DNA of 64,000 nt from contig NZ_JMSQ01000011.1 of NCBI RefSeq assembly GCF_000696575.1, positions 1 to 64,000 of the forward strand. Reading direction: 5' to 3'. The translations under genes were made by a program, and so were the position numbers. Positions 10,259 through 20,630 of this stretch are shown here, one piece after another. The DNA comes from Siccibacter colletis. GTDB taxonomy: Bacteria; Pseudomonadota; Gammaproteobacteria; Enterobacterales; Enterobacteriaceae. The notes under the pieces were generated by a model. It worked only from the letters and a program-made list of their open reading frames with translations. It had not been told where the DNA came from and ran no database searches. Position 1 is the first letter of the stretch. The number at the start of each line of letters is the position of its first letter.

Positions 10259-10588
10259 ATGGAACACCATAACCGTATACGCCGCCAGCTGATGCGGATT
10301 GAAGAGGTATTGCGCGCGCACCAGCAGTGGCAGCCCGTCGCGCCAGACGCCTCCGCTTTTGAAAGTACCCAGCCCTTCTTCATGGACACCCTGACGCCGC
10401 ACCAGTGGCTGCAGTGGGTGTTGCTGCCGCGTATGCACGCGCTGCTTGATGGCGGCCATCCGTTACCGAACGCCTTCGCCGTCGCGCCGTACTATGAAAT
10501 GGCGCTGGAAGCGGCGCATGCTGGCCGCGATGAACTGCTGGTGGTCCTGCTGGATCTCGACAAGCTGTTTGCCGGTGACGACGCGTGA
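10259..10588 (+). CDS. yqcC: YqcC family protein
   Basis: Small cytoplasmic protein of 109 residues, identical in length to E. coli YqcC, of unknown function. It is rich in charged and helix-forming residues (N-terminus MEHHNRIRRQLMRIEEVLRAHQ), with the conserved PFFMDTLTPHQWLQWV core. It overlaps the next gene truC by 4 bases (GTGA), so it is the first gene of a yqcC-truC-yqcA operon. Confidence 0.93.
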   Translation: MEHHNRIRRQLMRIEEVLRAHQQWQPVAPDASAFESTQPFFMDTLTPHQWLQWVLLPRMHALLDGGHPLPNAFAVAPYYEMALEAAHAGRDELLVVLLDLDKLFAGDDA

Positions 10589-11373
10589 CCATTGAAATCC
10601 TCTACCAGGACGAGTGGCTAATTGCCGTCAACAAGCCCTCCGGCTGGCTGGTACACCGCAGCTGGCTGGATCGCGATGAAAAAGTAGTGGTGATGCAGAC
10701 AGTGCGTGACCAGATTGGTCAGCACGTCTTTACCGTCCATCGTCTCGATCGGCCAACCTCCGGAGTACTGCTGATGGGGCTATCGAGCGACGTCGGTCGT
10801 CTGCTGTCGCAGCAGTTCGAGCAGCATCAGATTCAGAAGCGCTATCACGCTGTGGTGCGCGGCTGGCTTGAGGGCGACGCGGTGCTTGATTATCCGCTGG
10901 TGGAGGAGCTGGATAAGATCGCCGATAAGTTTTCCCGCGCCGATAAAGATCCTCAGCCGGCGGTGACTCACTACAAAGGGCTGGCAACCACAGAGATGCC
11001 CGTCGCCACCGGGCGCTATCCCACCACGCGCTACAGCCTGGTGGAGCTGGAGCCGCAAACCGGGCGCAAGCACCAGCTGCGTCGCCATATGTCCCACCTG
11101 CGCCATCCGATGATTGGCGACTCAAAGCACGGCGATCTGCGCCAGAACCGCGCCGCGGCAGAGCACTTCGGCTGTAACCGTCTGATGCTGCACGCCAGCC
11201 GCCTGACGCTCACCCACCCGGTGACCGGCGAGCCGCTGGTGATTAACGCCGGGCTGGACCGCATCTGGATGGACGCCCTGTCACACTTTGGCTGGATTGG
11301 GCATCTCCCTGAAATCGAAAGGGTTGAGTTTCCCGAAGCCAGCGGTCAGGATGACGGCACGCAGGTTGATTAA
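10585..11373 (+). CDS. truC: tRNA pseudouridine65 synthase TruC
   Basis: RluA-family pseudouridine synthase that modifies U65 of certain tRNAs (Ile1, Asp in E. coli). It has 262 residues against 260 in E. coli. The catalytic aspartate is Asp55 in the motif [13 protein letters not shown], and a KHQLRRHM block follows in the C-terminal part. The GTG start overlaps the yqcC stop, indicating translational coupling. Confidence 0.95.
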   Translation: MTIEILYQDEWLIAVNKPSGWLVHRSWLDRDEKVVVMQTVRDQIGQHVFTVHRLDRPTSGVLLMGLSSDVGRLLSQQFEQHQIQKRYHAVVRGWLEGDAVLDYPLVEELDKIADKFSRADKDPQPAVTHYKGLATTEMPVATGRYPTTRYSLVELEPQTGRKHQLRRHMSHLRHPMIGDSKHGDLRQNRAAAEHFGCNRLMLHASRLTLTHPVTGEPLVINAGLDRIWMDALSHFGWIGHLPEIERVEFPEASGQDDGTQVD

Positions 11374-11386
11374 TCAGGAGTCACTC

Positions 11387-11836
11387 ATGGCAGAAGTAGG
11401 CATTTTTGTCGGCACCATGTACGGAAACGCGCTGCTGGTCGCTGAAGAAGCGCAGGCAATTTTAAGCGAGCAGGGCCACCAGGCGCGGGTATTCGAAGAT
11501 CCGACGCTTGCCGACTGGGAAGGGTATCGCCAGAAAATCGCGCTGGTGGTCACCTCCACCACCGGTCAGGGCGAACTGCCTTCCAGCATCGTGCCGCTGT
11601 ATGAAGATATTCATGCGCGCATTGGTCATCAGCCCGAACTGCGCTACGGCGTGATTGGTCTCGGCGACAGTTCCTATACCCACTTCAACGGCGGTGCGAA
11701 AAAGTTTGATACGCTGCTGCAGGAGCAGGGCGCGACCCGTCTCGGCGAGCCGCTGTTTATCGATGCAGCGGACCATCCCGAGCCGGAAACCGTGGCGAAT
11801 CCGTGGGTTGAACGCTGGGCCGCGCTACTGAGCTAA
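11387..11836 (+). CDS. yqcA: Flavodoxin-like protein YqcA
   Basis: FMN-binding flavodoxin fold, 149 residues as in E. coli. The ATG at 11387 follows CAGGAG at 8 bases and gives [22 protein letters not shown], the phosphate-binding loop of short-chain flavodoxins. [12 protein letters not shown] and [10 protein letters not shown] are the other two FMN loops. The electron partner is unknown. It is last in the yqcC-truC-yqcA operon, 13 bases after truC. Confidence 0.94.
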   Translation: MAEVGIFVGTMYGNALLVAEEAQAILSEQGHQARVFEDPTLADWEGYRQKIALVVTSTTGQGELPSSIVPLYEDIHARIGHQPELRYGVIGLGDSSYTHFNGGAKKFDTLLQEQGATRLGEPLFIDAADHPEPETVANPWVERWAALLS

Positions 11837-12210
11837 CGCCTTTTATGGCTTATGCCCGCTCCGCCCGGAGCGGGTAAACATCCGCGTCAAGCGACGCCCG
11901 TCACACGTTTTGCCCTTCATACTTCCATACCGCCATTTTTCCGCACCTGTTTCATTTTTCGTGAACTACTCCCCATCGCTTTGGGCTTATGCAAGAAATC
12001 CCCCCGGCATGGGCATGCAATGTTGTGTGGCTGCACGGTGAGAGGGTGAATCCCCCTTCATATACTTTTCGAGCCGGTTACAAAAAACGCAGGGTTTCAG
12101 AGCGTCCTCTGAGCAAACTGCAACAACACCCACACCTCATTCTGATTACCCTACAGGTTGTGCTGTTCAGAATGAATGTAGCGACAAAGCTATAATTCAG
12201 GAGTGCAACA
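11837..12210. promoter_or_regulatory. yqcA-gudP intergenic region
   Basis: 374 bases without a gene. An 8-bp hairpin (CCCGCTCC / GGAGCGGG, 11855-11874) may close the yqcA transcript although it has no T-run. Nearer gudP an inverted repeat CATTCTGA...TCAGAATG (12138-12145 and 12167-12174) could be an operator, and a TATAAT at 12191-12196 sits only 14 bases before the gudP start. Glucarate genes are CdaR-activated in E. coli; no CdaR site was verified here. Confidence 0.45.
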
Positions 12211-13575
12211 ATGAATACAGTAAGCCAGGCGGCGCAGATGGCGGAGAAACGCACTAACGCCCGCTATTGGATTGTGGTGATGCTGTTTATCGTCACCTCA
12301 TTTAACTATGGCGACCGCGCCACGCTCTCCATTGCCGGGTCGGAAATGGCGCGCGAGATTGGCCTTGACCCCATCGGGATGGGCTACGTCTTTTCTGCGT
12401 TTTCATGGGCCTATGTTATCGGCCAGATCCCGGGCGGCTGGCTGCTTGACCGCTTTGGCTCAAAACGCGTCTACTTCTGGTCCATCTTCATCTGGTCACT
12501 CTTCACCCTGTTGCAGGGCTTCGTCGATGTCTTTAACGGCTTCGGCATTATCGTCGCACTCTTCACCCTGCGCTTCCTGGTAGGTCTGGCAGAAGCCCCT
12601 TCCTTCCCCGGTAACAGCCGTATTGTGGCGGCCTGGTTCCCGGCCCAGGAGAGGGGAACCGCGGTGGCCATCTTCAACTCGGCGCAGTACTTCGCCACGG
12701 TTATCTTTGCCCCGATCATGGGCTGGCTGACCCACGCGGTGGGCTGGCACTACGTGTTCTTCTTCATGGGCGGCCTCGGGATCATCATCAGCTTTATCTG
12801 GCTGAAAGTGATCCATGAACCGAACAACCATCCAGGCGTGAATAAAGCGGAGCTGGAGTACATGGAGCAGGGCGGGGCGCTGATCAATATGGATCAGAAG
12901 AACGACCACAAAGTGCAGGTGCCGATGCGCGAAAAATGGGGGCAGATCAAACAGCTGCTGGCCTCGCGCATGATGATCGGCGTCTATATCGGTCAGTACT
13001 GCATCAACGCCCTGACCTACTTCTTCATCACCTGGTTCCCGGTATATCTGGTGCAGGCGCGCGGCATGTCGATTCTGGAGGCGGGGCTTATCGCCTCGGT
13101 GCCGGCGGTGTGTGGCTTTATCGGCGGCGTGCTCGGCGGAGTGATCTCCGACTGGCTGATGCGGCGCACCGGCTCCCTCAATATCGCCCGTAAAACGCCA
13201 ATTGTGCTGGGCATGCTGCTTTCCACCACAATGGTGATCTGTAACTACGTGGACACCGAATGGCTGGTGGTTGGCTTTATGGCGCTCGCCTTTTTCGGCA
13301 AAGGCATCGGTGCGCTGGGCTGGGCGGTGATGGCAGATACCGCACCGAAAGAGATCAGCGGCCTGAGCGGCGGCCTGTTTAACATGTTCGGTAACGTCTC
13401 GGGGATCGTCACCCCTATCGCTATCGGGTACATCGTCGGTGTTTCCGGCTCCTTTAACGGTGCGCTGATTTACGTCGGTATTCACGCCCTGGTGGCGGTC
13501 CTCAGCTACCTGGTGCTGGTGGGCGACATCAAGCGTATTGAGCTGAAACCAGTACAGAGTGGGGTGAAACAATGA
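12211..13575 (+). CDS. gudP: Glucarate/galactarate MFS transporter GudP
   Basis: Proton-driven uptake of D-glucarate and related aldarates through the inner membrane. It has 454 residues (E. coli 450), with twelve hydrophobic helices and the anion:cation symporter family pattern near the N-terminus ([21 protein letters not shown]) and [17 protein letters not shown] in the loop between helices 2 and 3. It leads the gudP-gudX-gudD operon and overlaps gudX by 4 bases (ATGA). Confidence 0.95.
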   Translation: MNTVSQAAQMAEKRTNARYWIVVMLFIVTSFNYGDRATLSIAGSEMAREIGLDPIGMGYVFSAFSWAYVIGQIPGGWLLDRFGSKRVYFWSIFIWSLFTLLQGFVDVFNGFGIIVALFTLRFLVGLAEAPSFPGNSRIVAAWFPAQERGTAVAIFNSAQYFATVIFAPIMGWLTHAVGWHYVFFFMGGLGIIISFIWLKVIHEPNNHPGVNKAELEYMEQGGALINMDQKNDHKVQVPMREKWGQIKQLLASRMMIGVYIGQYCINALTYFFITWFPVYLVQARGMSILEAGLIASVPAVCGFIGGVLGGVISDWLMRRTGSLNIARKTPIVLGMLLSTTMVICNYVDTEWLVVGFMALAFFGKGIGALGWAVMADTAPKEISGLSGGLFNMFGNVSGIVTPIAIGYIVGVSGSFNGALIYVGIHALVAVLSYLVLVGDIKRIELKPVQSGVKQ

Positions 13576-14909
13576 GTACTCAGGCAAGCCCGCGCGTGAC
13601 GGACATGAAAGTGATCCCCGTGGCCGGGCAGGACAGCATGCTGCTTAACATCAGCGGGGCGCATAATGCCTGGTTTACGCGCAATATCGTGGTGCTGACC
13701 GACAGCGCCGGTAATACCGGGGTCGGTGAAGCGCCGGGCGGGGAAGTGATCTACCAGACGCTGGTGGACGCCATTCCGCAGGTGGTTGGGCAGGAGATTG
13801 CCCGCCTGAACCGCGTGGTGCAGCAGGTGCACAAAGGCAACCAGTCGGCGGATTTCGACACCTTTGGTAAAGGTGCCTGGACCTTTGAGCTGAAGGTGAA
13901 TGCGGTGGCGGCGCTGGAAGCCGCGCTGCTCGACCTGCTCGGCAAAGCGCTCAACGTGCCGGTGTGTGAGCTGCTCGGGCCGGGCAAACAGCGCGACGCG
14001 GTAACCGTGCTGGGCTACTTGTTCTACCTGGGAGATCGGCGCAAAACCGATCTGCCTTATCTGGAGCAGGGCAAGGGCGATCACCCCTGGTATCACCTGC
14101 GCCATCAGGAGGCGCTGAGCGCAGAGTCCGTGGTGCGTCTGGCGGAGGCGGCACAGGATCGCTACGGCTTTAAAGACTTCAAGCTCAAAGGTGGCGTATT
14201 GCCGGGCGAGCAGGAGATTGAAACCGCAAAAGCGCTGAAACAGCGCTTTCCGAATGCGCGCATCACCGTGGACCCCAACGGGGCCTGGCTGCTGGATGAA
14301 GCCATTGCGCTGTGCAAAGGGCTGGGTGATGTACTGACCTATGCCGAAGATCCCTGCGGCGCGGAGCAGGGCTACTCGGGGCGCGAGGTGATGGCGGAGT
14401 TCCGCCGTGCAACCGGGCTGCCGGTTGCCACCAACATGATCGCCACCAACTGGCGCGAAATGGGCCATGCGGTGATGCTCAATGCAGTGGATATTCCGCT
14501 GGCCGACCCGCACTTCTGGACGCTCTCCGGCGCGGTGCGCGTGGCCCAGCTGTGCGATGACTGGGGGCTGACCTGGGGCTGTCACTCCAATAACCACTTT
14601 GATATTTCGCTCGCCATGTTTACCCACGTCGGCGCGGCGGCACCGGGCAACCCCACCGCCATCGATACCCACTGGATCTGGCAGGAGGGCGAAGCACGCC
14701 TCACCCGCGAACCGCTGGAGATCAAGGGCGGCACCATTCGCGTGCCGGATGCCCCAGGCCTCGGCGTCGAGCTGGACTGGCAGCAAATTGAACGCGCCCA
14801 CGCGGCGTATAAACAGCTTCCGGGCGGGGCGCGCAACGACGCCGGTCCGATGCAATATCTGGTACCTGGCTGGACATTCGATCGCAAACGTCCGGCCTTT
14901 GGTCGCTAA
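13572..14909 (+). CDS. gudX: Glucarate dehydratase-related protein GudX
   Basis: Enolase-superfamily paralogue of GudD, 445 residues (E. coli GudX 446). The dehydratase signatures are kept: FKLKGG with Lys204 and Lys206, [30 protein letters not shown] and [14 protein letters not shown]. coli GudX has only weak glucarate dehydratase activity. It overlaps gudP and is 25 bases upstream of gudD; the two dehydratases probably arose by tandem duplication. Confidence 0.93.
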   Translation: MSTQASPRVTDMKVIPVAGQDSMLLNISGAHNAWFTRNIVVLTDSAGNTGVGEAPGGEVIYQTLVDAIPQVVGQEIARLNRVVQQVHKGNQSADFDTFGKGAWTFELKVNAVAALEAALLDLLGKALNVPVCELLGPGKQRDAVTVLGYLFYLGDRRKTDLPYLEQGKGDHPWYHLRHQEALSAESVVRLAEAAQDRYGFKDFKLKGGVLPGEQEIETAKALKQRFPNARITVDPNGAWLLDEAIALCKGLGDVLTYAEDPCGAEQGYSGREVMAEFRRATGLPVATNMIATNWREMGHAVMLNAVDIPLADPHFWTLSGAVRVAQLCDDWGLTWGCHSNNHFDISLAMFTHVGAAAPGNPTAIDTHWIWQEGEARLTREPLEIKGGTIRVPDAPGLGVELDWQQIERAHAAYKQLPGGARNDAGPMQYLVPGWTFDRKRPAFGR

Positions 14910-14934
14910 CTTCGCTGTGAAAAAGGAAACTACC

Positions 14935-16275
14935 ATGAGTACATATCAGGGCACGCCTGTGGTCACCAGCATGCAGGTTATTCCGGTCGCCGGTTACGAC
15001 AGCATGCTGATGAACCTGAGCGGGGCGCACGCGCCGTTCTTCACCCGTAACATCGTGATTATTACCGATAACGCCGGCCATACCGGCGTGGGTGAAATCC
15101 CCGGCGGCGAAAAGATCCGTCAGACGCTGGAGGATGCTGCCGCGCTGGTGGTGGGGAAAACGCTGGGTGAATATAAAAACGTACTGACGGCAGTACGCGC
15201 GGCCTTCGCCGACCGTGACGCAGGCGGACGTGGATTACAGACCTTCGATCTGCGCACCACCATTCATGTGGTCACCGGCATTGAAGCCGCGATGCTCGAT
15301 CTGCTCGGCCAGCACCTGGGCGTGAACGTCGCTTCCCTGCTGGGCGACGGGCAACAGCGCAGCGAAGTGGAGATGCTTGGCTACCTGTTCTTCATTGGCG
15401 ATCGCACCCGCACGCCGCTGCCGTACCAGAGCCAGCCTGACGAGCGCTGCGACTGGTATCGGATTCGCCATGACGAGGCGATGACCCCGGATGCCGTGGT
15501 GCGCCTGGCGGAAGCGGCTTATGAGAAGTATGGCTTCAACGACTTTAAACTGAAGGGCGGCGTGCTGGCTGGCGCTGAAGAAGCGGAGGCGGTAACCGCA
15601 CTGGCGAAGCGCTTCCCGCAGGCGCGTGTTACCCTCGATCCGAACGGAGCCTGGTCGCTTAACGAAGCGATTTCGCTTGGCAAGCAGCTGCGTGGCGTCC
15701 TCGCTTATGCAGAAGATCCGTGTGGGGCAGAACAGGGCTATTCGGGCCGCGAAGTGATGGCGGAGTTCCGCCGCGCGACCGGGCTGCCGACCGCCACTAA
15801 CATGATCGCCACCGACTGGCGTCAGATGGGCCATACCCTGTCGCTGCAGTCCGTTGACATCCCGCTGGCAGACCCGCACTTCTGGACCATGCAGGGCTCG
15901 GTGCGCGTGGCGCAGATGTGCCATGACTTCGGCCTGACCTGGGGTTCACACTCTAACAACCACTTTGATATTTCGCTGGCGATGTTCACCCACGTTGCGG
16001 CAGCCGCGCCGGGGACGATCACCGCCATCGACACCCACTGGATCTGGCAGGAGGGCAACCAGCGTCTGACGAAGCAACCGTTTGAGATCAAAGGCGGGAT
16101 GGTACAGGTGCCGACTACGCCGGGACTGGGGGTTGAGCTGGATATGGACCAGGTGATGAAAGCCCACGAGCTGTACCAGAAGCATGGTCTCGGCGCGCGC
16201 GACGACGCACTGTCTATGCAATACCTGATCCCCGACTGGACCTTCGATAACAAGCGCCCCTGCATGGTGCGCTAA
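14935..16275 (+). CDS. gudD: D-glucarate dehydratase GudD
   Basis: Dehydrates D-glucarate (and L-idarate) to 5-keto-4-deoxy-D-glucarate, the first catabolic step after GudP uptake. From the ATG at 14935 (AAAAGGAAAC upstream) the protein has 446 residues, as in E. coli. Active-site residues fall at the E. coli positions: Lys205/Lys207 in DFKLKGG, Asp235 and Asn237 in LDPNGAW, Glu266 in EDPCGAEQ, and the catalytic His in [13 protein letters not shown] longer in-frame reading starting inside gudX is not credible. Confidence 0.96.
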   Translation: MSTYQGTPVVTSMQVIPVAGYDSMLMNLSGAHAPFFTRNIVIITDNAGHTGVGEIPGGEKIRQTLEDAAALVVGKTLGEYKNVLTAVRAAFADRDAGGRGLQTFDLRTTIHVVTGIEAAMLDLLGQHLGVNVASLLGDGQQRSEVEMLGYLFFIGDRTRTPLPYQSQPDERCDWYRIRHDEAMTPDAVVRLAEAAYEKYGFNDFKLKGGVLAGAEEAEAVTALAKRFPQARVTLDPNGAWSLNEAISLGKQLRGVLAYAEDPCGAEQGYSGREVMAEFRRATGLPTATNMIATDWRQMGHTLSLQSVDIPLADPHFWTMQGSVRVAQMCHDFGLTWGSHSNNHFDISLAMFTHVAAAAPGTITAIDTHWIWQEGNQRLTKQPFEIKGGMVQVPTTPGLGVELDMDQVMKAHELYQKHGLGARDDALSMQYLIPDWTFDNKRPCMVR

Positions 16276-16293
16276 CGTCTGAGTAATATCGCA

Positions 16294-16390
16294 GGGCGGG
16301 CACGCGTCGCGCACCCGCCTTTTTATCCGACACTTATTTTAATTATCAGCACCCGTAGGGCGGGTAAGCGTAGCGCACCCGCCTTTTTTA
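16294..16390. repeat. Pair of REP-like palindromes between gudD and barA
   Basis: Two related imperfect palindromes, each of the form GGGCGGG(T/C)A..GCG..GCGCACCCGCC followed by a T-run (16294-16326 and 16355-16390). They lie between convergent gudD and barA and could act as terminators for gudD. The same family recurs at 34271-34490 and near 61746. Confidence 0.8.
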
Positions 16391-16398
16391 TCACCGCG

Positions 16399-19164
16399 TT
16401 ATTCTGTATTCCGCAATATCGCCTGCGCCTCGCGGGTCACGTTATCCATCTCATCAAGCAGCTCCAGCAGCTCTGGCTCCAGATCCTCCGGTGCCACGCC
16501 GGTACGCAGCTGCTGCTCGATGAAATGGCAGATCTGCTTCAGGCGCGGCACCCCGCTGTAGCCGCAGCTGCCGTGCAGTTTGTGCACGATATCCACCAGC
16601 GGCTCGGTCGCGTTGCCATCCAGCTGCGTCTCAATGCGCTCGCGCACTTCCGGCAGGAAATCAACCAGCATCCCCAGCATGTCGCGCGCCAGGGTTGGCT
16701 TATTCGCGGACTGACGCAGCGCCAGCGCCCAGTCGAAGCTGCACGCTTTCTCCTGCGGCACAGGGGCAGGCGGCACCACGGCCGCCGGCGGGTTGATCAG
16801 ATTACCCGGCTGATAGCGCAGCAGCAGGCTGCGCAACTTGTCTTCTTCAATCGGCTTCGCCAGATAGTCATTCATCCCGGCATTGAGCAGCTTCTCTTTC
16901 TGCCCGGCCATCGCGTGGGCGGTCACCGCAATCATCGGGGTGTGGGCATGATGCGGTAGCTTGCGAATCAGCTCGCAGGCGCGAATGCCGTCCATACCCG
17001 GCATCTGAATATCCATCAGGATCAGATCGAAAAGCCTGGTGCGCGCGTTATCCAGCGCCTGCGGGCCGCTTTCACACAGCACCACCTGCTCAACGTGATC
17101 CTCCAGCAGCGCGCCGATAAGTTTCAGGTTGGCGGGATTATCATCCACCGCCATGACGGTCATCGGCAGCTGCTGCTTATCCGCGCTCTCAAGGGGCGAG
17201 GCAATACGTTTGCGGCAGTGATCGATCAGCAGCGGCATCAGGCGCGTGGAGGTGATGGGTTTCAGCAGACAGCCGGCTGCACCGCCGTGCTTAAGATCCT
17301 CGGCGTTTACCTGCATGTGACAGGGCAGCGCCAGCAGCAGGCAGTCGGTCATGGCTGCCGCTTTTTTGAAGCGCTCTTTTTGCAGCCCCATCTCTTCGCG
17401 CTGCGTCACTGGCACGGCCATCAGCAGCATGTCGTAATGCTCATCCGCTAACCCGGAGAAGGTCGGGCTGAAAATCACCTTCAGCGGCGTCGCCGCGAGC
17501 ATATCCAGCGTGCTTTGCGCCGCTGCAACGTTTGACTCAACGTAGGCGATACGCTTCCCCTCAAGGCAATCTTTAGCGTGCCCGTCGATAATCACGTTCG
17601 GATTGAGATCGAGGTTGATGTTGAACCAGAAGGTGGAGCCGCGATTCGGCTGGCTGTGGAAGGAGACGTCGCCGCCCATTTCGTTCACCAGCTTCTGGGT
17701 GATCACCAGCCCCAGCCCGGTACCGCCGTGACGGCGCGAAATACTGGCATCTGCCTGGCGAAACGCCTGGAACAGCCGGGACTGATCGCGCTCGGGAATG
17801 CCGATACCGGTGTCGCGGATCTGCACCTCCAGCTGCACTTTGTTATTGCTGATGGAGCGCTGCTCTACCAGCACATCAATGTTGCCGCTTTCGGTAAACT
17901 TAATGGCGTTCCCTACCAGGTTGGTGATGATCTGCTGCAGGCGCAACGGATCGCCAATCACGTTGTCCGGCACATCGTTTTTGATGTTCAGCGTCAGCTC
18001 AAGTCCCTTGTCGTGGGCCGAATGCGCCAGCAGCGTGACAACTTCATCCAGCGAGCCGCGCAGCGGGAACGGAATGCTTTCCAGGATCAGCTTGCCCGCT
18101 TCCAGCTTCGAGAAGTCCAGCACGTCATTGATGATGGCCAGCAGGTTATTCGCCGAGCGCTCGATGGTCAGCAGGTAATCGCGCTGGGTCGGATTGAGAT
18201 CGGTTTTCAGCATCAGGCGGGTAAAGCCGATCACGCCGTTGAGCGGGGTGCGCAGCTCGTGCGACATATTGGCCAGGAATTCAGATTTAATGCGCGCCGC
18301 TTCCTGGGCTTTCTTCTTCGCCAGATCCAGCTCGACGTTCTGGATCTCCATCTGCTCCAGGGTTTCCCGCAAATCGGAGGTGGACTGGTCGATATTGTGC
18401 TGCATCTCCTCGTGATAGGCGGCAAGCGACATCGCCATTGAGTTGATGCCGTTTTTCAGCATGTCCAGCTCGCCGAGTACGAAGCCCTCCACCCGGCTGT
18501 CAAGCTGCCCGCGGCGGATACGGTCAACGGTATTCACCATATTACGAATAGGGCCAATGACGTCGCGCATCAGCCGCCAGGCGAAGCCGAGCGCCACTGC
18601 GATGCAGAACAGCATCATCATTGACGAGGTAAATATCTCTTTATACTGCTGCAGGCGTACCGACTTAAGATCGAGCTCCAGCGCCACGTAACCGAGGGTG
18701 TTGTTATTGATTTTGGCCGCGGTTATCGCCGATTCATCGGGGGAATAGCGTTCGGAGATGATAGGCGTGTGCAGGATCAGCCGATCGCCGGCGCGCGTTA
18801 CCGTTAACTGTTGGGGGATATCCTGGCCCGGCGGCAGACGCAGCTCGGCGGGGTTCAGGTGAAAATTTGAGGTGACGAAAAGGTTATTCTGGCTGTCATA
18901 GACGGAGATTGCCCGCACGATATCGGAGTGCCGACGGTGCAGCACGCTAATCAACTGGCGGATCGATTCACGATTCTGCAGATTCATACCGTATTCGCTC
19001 GACACCGCCAGCGGCTCGATGATGCTGGCCCCTGCGTCCTCCAGCTGCTGCTGAAGGTCGTTATAGCGGTGCACCACAAAGAAAATACTCAGCATCAACC
19101 CGATCAGGACCGTGGGCGCCAGTATTAAAATCATCATGCGTGCCCGAAGGCTGTAGTTGGTCAT
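16399..19164 (-). CDS. barA: Hybrid sensor histidine kinase BarA
   Basis: Inner-membrane tripartite kinase that responds to short-chain carboxylates and phosphorylates UvrY, which activates csrB/csrC. It has 921 residues (E. coli 918). Order: membrane helix at about 12-30, periplasmic sensor, second helix near 175-195, HAMP, histidine kinase domain with His302 in [12 protein letters not shown], ATPase domain ([23 protein letters not shown]), receiver with Asp718 in [13 protein letters not shown], and HPt domain with His861 in [13 protein letters not shown]. All phosphorelay residues are at the E. coli positions. It is divergent from rlmD. Confidence 0.97.
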   Translation of the reverse strand: MTNYSLRARMMILILAPTVLIGLMLSIFFVVHRYNDLQQQLEDAGASIIEPLAVSSEYGMNLQNRESIRQLISVLHRRHSDIVRAISVYDSQNNLFVTSNFHLNPAELRLPPGQDIPQQLTVTRAGDRLILHTPIISERYSPDESAITAAKINNNTLGYVALELDLKSVRLQQYKEIFTSSMMMLFCIAVALGFAWRLMRDVIGPIRNMVNTVDRIRRGQLDSRVEGFVLGELDMLKNGINSMAMSLAAYHEEMQHNIDQSTSDLRETLEQMEIQNVELDLAKKKAQEAARIKSEFLANMSHELRTPLNGVIGFTRLMLKTDLNPTQRDYLLTIERSANNLLAIINDVLDFSKLEAGKLILESIPFPLRGSLDEVVTLLAHSAHDKGLELTLNIKNDVPDNVIGDPLRLQQIITNLVGNAIKFTESGNIDVLVEQRSISNNKVQLEVQIRDTGIGIPERDQSRLFQAFRQADASISRRHGGTGLGLVITQKLVNEMGGDVSFHSQPNRGSTFWFNINLDLNPNVIIDGHAKDCLEGKRIAYVESNVAAAQSTLDMLAATPLKVIFSPTFSGLADEHYDMLLMAVPVTQREEMGLQKERFKKAAAMTDCLLLALPCHMQVNAEDLKHGGAAGCLLKPITSTRLMPLLIDHCRKRIASPLESADKQQLPMTVMAVDDNPANLKLIGALLEDHVEQVVLCESGPQALDNARTRLFDLILMDIQMPGMDGIRACELIRKLPHHAHTPMIAVTAHAMAGQKEKLLNAGMNDYLAKPIEEDKLRSLLLRYQPGNLINPPAAVVPPAPVPQEKACSFDWALALRQSANKPTLARDMLGMLVDFLPEVRERIETQLDGNATEPLVDIVHKLHGSCGYSGVPRLKQICHFIEQQLRTGVAPEDLEPELLELLDEMDNVTREAQAILRNTE

Positions 19165-19219
19165 GGGGTTCCGTTATGGGACAATCAGCAACATTCAGAT
19201 TATTTAAGACATTAACGCA

Positions 19220-20518
19220 ATGGCGCAATTTTATTCAGCAAAACGTCGCAATACTACGCGCGATATCATTACGGTCACCGCAGACGATCTCGACCCGTTT
19301 GGCCAGGGCGTGGCTCGTCATCAGGGTAAAGCGCTGTTTATTGCCGGGCTGCTGCCCGGGGAAACGGCTGAGGTGACCCTGACCGAGGAAAAGCGTCAGT
19401 TTGCTCATGCACGCGTCAAAAAGCGTCTTACCCACAGCCCCGAGCGCGTCACACCGGCATGCCCGCACTTCAACGTGTGCGGCGGCTGCCAGCAGCAGCA
19501 CGTCAGCGAGACGCTTCAGCAGTCCAGTAAAGCGCGGGCGCTTGCCCGCATGATGCACCAGCCGGTTGATGAGATTATTTCAGGCCCGACATGGGGTTAC
19601 CGACGCCGGGCGCGGCTCGGGTTGAATTTTGCGCCACGTAAGCAAAGTTTACAAATGGGTTTTCGCATGGCGGGATCGAACGATCTGGTGGATGTGCATC
19701 ACTGCCCCATTCTGGCGCCCCGTCTTGAAGCACTGCTTCCGGCGCTGCGTGACTGCCTGAGCGATTTACACGCGGTACGGCGACTCGGCCATGTTGAACT
19801 TGTGCTGGCGGATAATGGTCCACTCATCGTGTTACGTCATCTGGCCCCGCTGAGCGAGGCCGATCGCGAAAAACTGGAACGCTTTTCGCATTCCGAACAG
19901 CTTTCCCTGTTTCTGGCCGCGGAAAGCGACAAAATAGCCCAGCTTAACGGCGATGCTCCCTGGTATGAATCAGACGGACTACGCTTATCCTTCAGCCCGC
20001 GCGATTTTATCCAGGTCAACGACGCGGTGAATCAGCAGATGGTGGCCCGGGCCATCGACTGGCTGGCGGTGAACGCGCAGGATCGCGTGCTGGATCTGTT
20101 CTGCGGCATGGGCAACTTTACCCTGCCGCTCGCCCGGCGCGCGCAGGAAGTGGTCGGCGTCGAAGGCGTGGCTGCGCTGGTGGAGAAAGGCCGTGAGAAT
20201 GCAGCCCGGAATGGGCTGCAGAATGTGACCTTCTGGCACGAAAATCTGGAAGAGGACGTCACGCGCCAGCCGTGGGCGGCAGCAGGATTCAACAAAGTGT
20301 TGCTGGACCCGGCCCGTGCCGGCGCGCCTGGCGTTATGCAGCATATTTTACGTCTGGCTCCGGAAAAAGTGGTGTATGTCTCGTGTAACCCAACGACCCT
20401 CGCCCGGGACAGCGACGCGCTGCGGGCGGGGGGATACCAGATTACGCGGCTGGCGATGCTGGACATGTTCCCGCACACTGGGCATCTTGAGTCGATGGCG
20501 TTATTCGAAAAAGCGTAA
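19220..20518 (+). CDS. rlmD: 23S rRNA m5U1939 methyltransferase RlmD (RumA)
   Basis: Iron-sulfur, SAM-dependent enzyme that makes 5-methyluridine at position 1939 of 23S rRNA. It has 432 residues (E. coli 433). A TRAM domain is N-terminal, the cluster cysteines are in [14 protein letters not shown] (about residue 80-92) and CPILAP, the SAM motif is [14 protein letters not shown], and the nucleophile is Cys389 in [13 protein letters not shown]. Start [11 protein letters not shown] is as in E. coli. Confidence 0.96.
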   Translation: MAQFYSAKRRNTTRDIITVTADDLDPFGQGVARHQGKALFIAGLLPGETAEVTLTEEKRQFAHARVKKRLTHSPERVTPACPHFNVCGGCQQQHVSETLQQSSKARALARMMHQPVDEIISGPTWGYRRRARLGLNFAPRKQSLQMGFRMAGSNDLVDVHHCPILAPRLEALLPALRDCLSDLHAVRRLGHVELVLADNGPLIVLRHLAPLSEADREKLERFSHSEQLSLFLAAESDKIAQLNGDAPWYESDGLRLSFSPRDFIQVNDAVNQQMVARAIDWLAVNAQDRVLDLFCGMGNFTLPLARRAQEVVGVEGVAALVEKGRENAARNGLQNVTFWHENLEEDVTRQPWAAAGFNKVLLDPARAGAPGVMQHILRLAPEKVVYVSCNPTTLARDSDALRAGGYQITRLAMLDMFPHTGHLESMALFEKA

Positions 20519-20630
20519 CGGCATGGTCGGTACGCCGGTGAGACAGCAGGAAAGGGGCGGATGCGTGATTCCGCCTTGTGGTTGAGGTTTGCCGATGCGG
20601 GTAAACCTGTAGTCCCGAAAGGAGAGGACA

